Assembly: GCA_026770585.1 (NCBI GenBank)
Contig: MU646652.1
Coordinates: 297,099-307,521, forward strand
Source: Baffinella frigidus
Lineage: Eukaryota > Cryptophyceae > Cryptomonadales > Baffinellaceae
Length of the DNA: 10,423 nt
Direction of reading: 5' to 3'
The notes below the pieces were generated by a model. The model was not told the DNA's origin and did no database searches. It saw only the letters and a list, made by a program, of their open reading frames with translations. The translations under genes and the position numbers were made by a program. Positions within the stretch are counted from its first letter, which is position 1; each line of letters begins with the position of its first letter. Positions 10,266 to 10,423 of this stretch are shown in pieces.

Positions 10266-10423
10266 CACACAGCGGGCTACGAAGGGATTTTCTGGCGCCG
10301 AGAGCCCGAGTTTCCGTTACCTTGTCCGTAGGAACCCCCCTATGTCCCTACGGGTTGCCTACTGTAGGGTCCTAGGTCTTATCGCTTAGGGGTTATTCAA
10401 AATCCCTTCGAAGTCCGCTGTGT
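10266..10423. mobile_element. Foldback element family B, copy 2 (cut by window end)
   Basis: Starts CACACAGCGGGCTACGAAGG and ends AAGTCCGCTGTGT at the last base; one more G would complete the repeat. Its right about 110 bp are the inverse of 7498-7607, so the two copies are in opposite orientation. Only ten bases separate it from the preceding foldback element. Confidence 0.85.

Overview
The window looks like nuclear DNA from a eukaryote whose telomere repeat is the plant/algal type (TTTAGGG)n. It is a repeat-rich stretch of one large split gene rather than a gene-dense region. A green alga is my best guess, from the telomere type, the many GT-AG introns and the similarity of the encoded enzyme to plant-type flavin monooxygenases. 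The species cannot be fixed from the sequence; a large repetitive prasinophyte genome such as Cymbomonas would fit, but that is a guess. I see no bacterial-style genes, rRNA, tRNA or CRISPR.

The only recognisable gene is on the minus strand: a flavin-containing monooxygenase (FMO) broken into at least eight short exons between 9028 and 169. In transcription order they are 9028-8936, 4988-4828, 3238-3185, 2935-2842, 2676-2559, 1665-1499, 1055-917 and 249-169. Reading phases agree at the six adjoining junctions from 4988-4828 through 249-169, every junction is GT...AG, and the hallmark FMO motifs are present (GGVW, FxGxxxHxxxY, GxSxSG, CTGY). The first exon (FAD GxGxxG motif), an exon of roughly 60-70 residues between 8936 and 4988, and the last residues were not found. 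The first and last may lie outside the window; the middle one is missing or unrecognised.

The introns are the striking part. Two of them (3184-2936 and 2841-2677) consist almost wholly of degenerate TTTAGGG/TTTGGGG heptamers and are bounded by 6-7 bp direct repeats that include the splice sites. Three other introns also carry telomere-like tracts. Exon edges are reiterated as broken copies near the real ones: the 9028 exon three times, the 2559 donor three times, the 3238 exon twice, and the CTGY/donor segment three times.

The remaining non-coding DNA (large intron 8935-4989 and the stretch 9029-10423) is filled with short non-autonomous foldback elements, mostly 139-166 bp. Families A (139 bp, two copies), B (about 147-158 bp, two copies plus a lone end), C (154 bp plus a half copy) and E (154-197 bp, two copies plus lone ends) recur; three others occur once. 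Purine, TTGA and CA repeats, a 158-bp tandem repeat and several strong palindromes complete the picture. No transposase or reverse transcriptase was seen.
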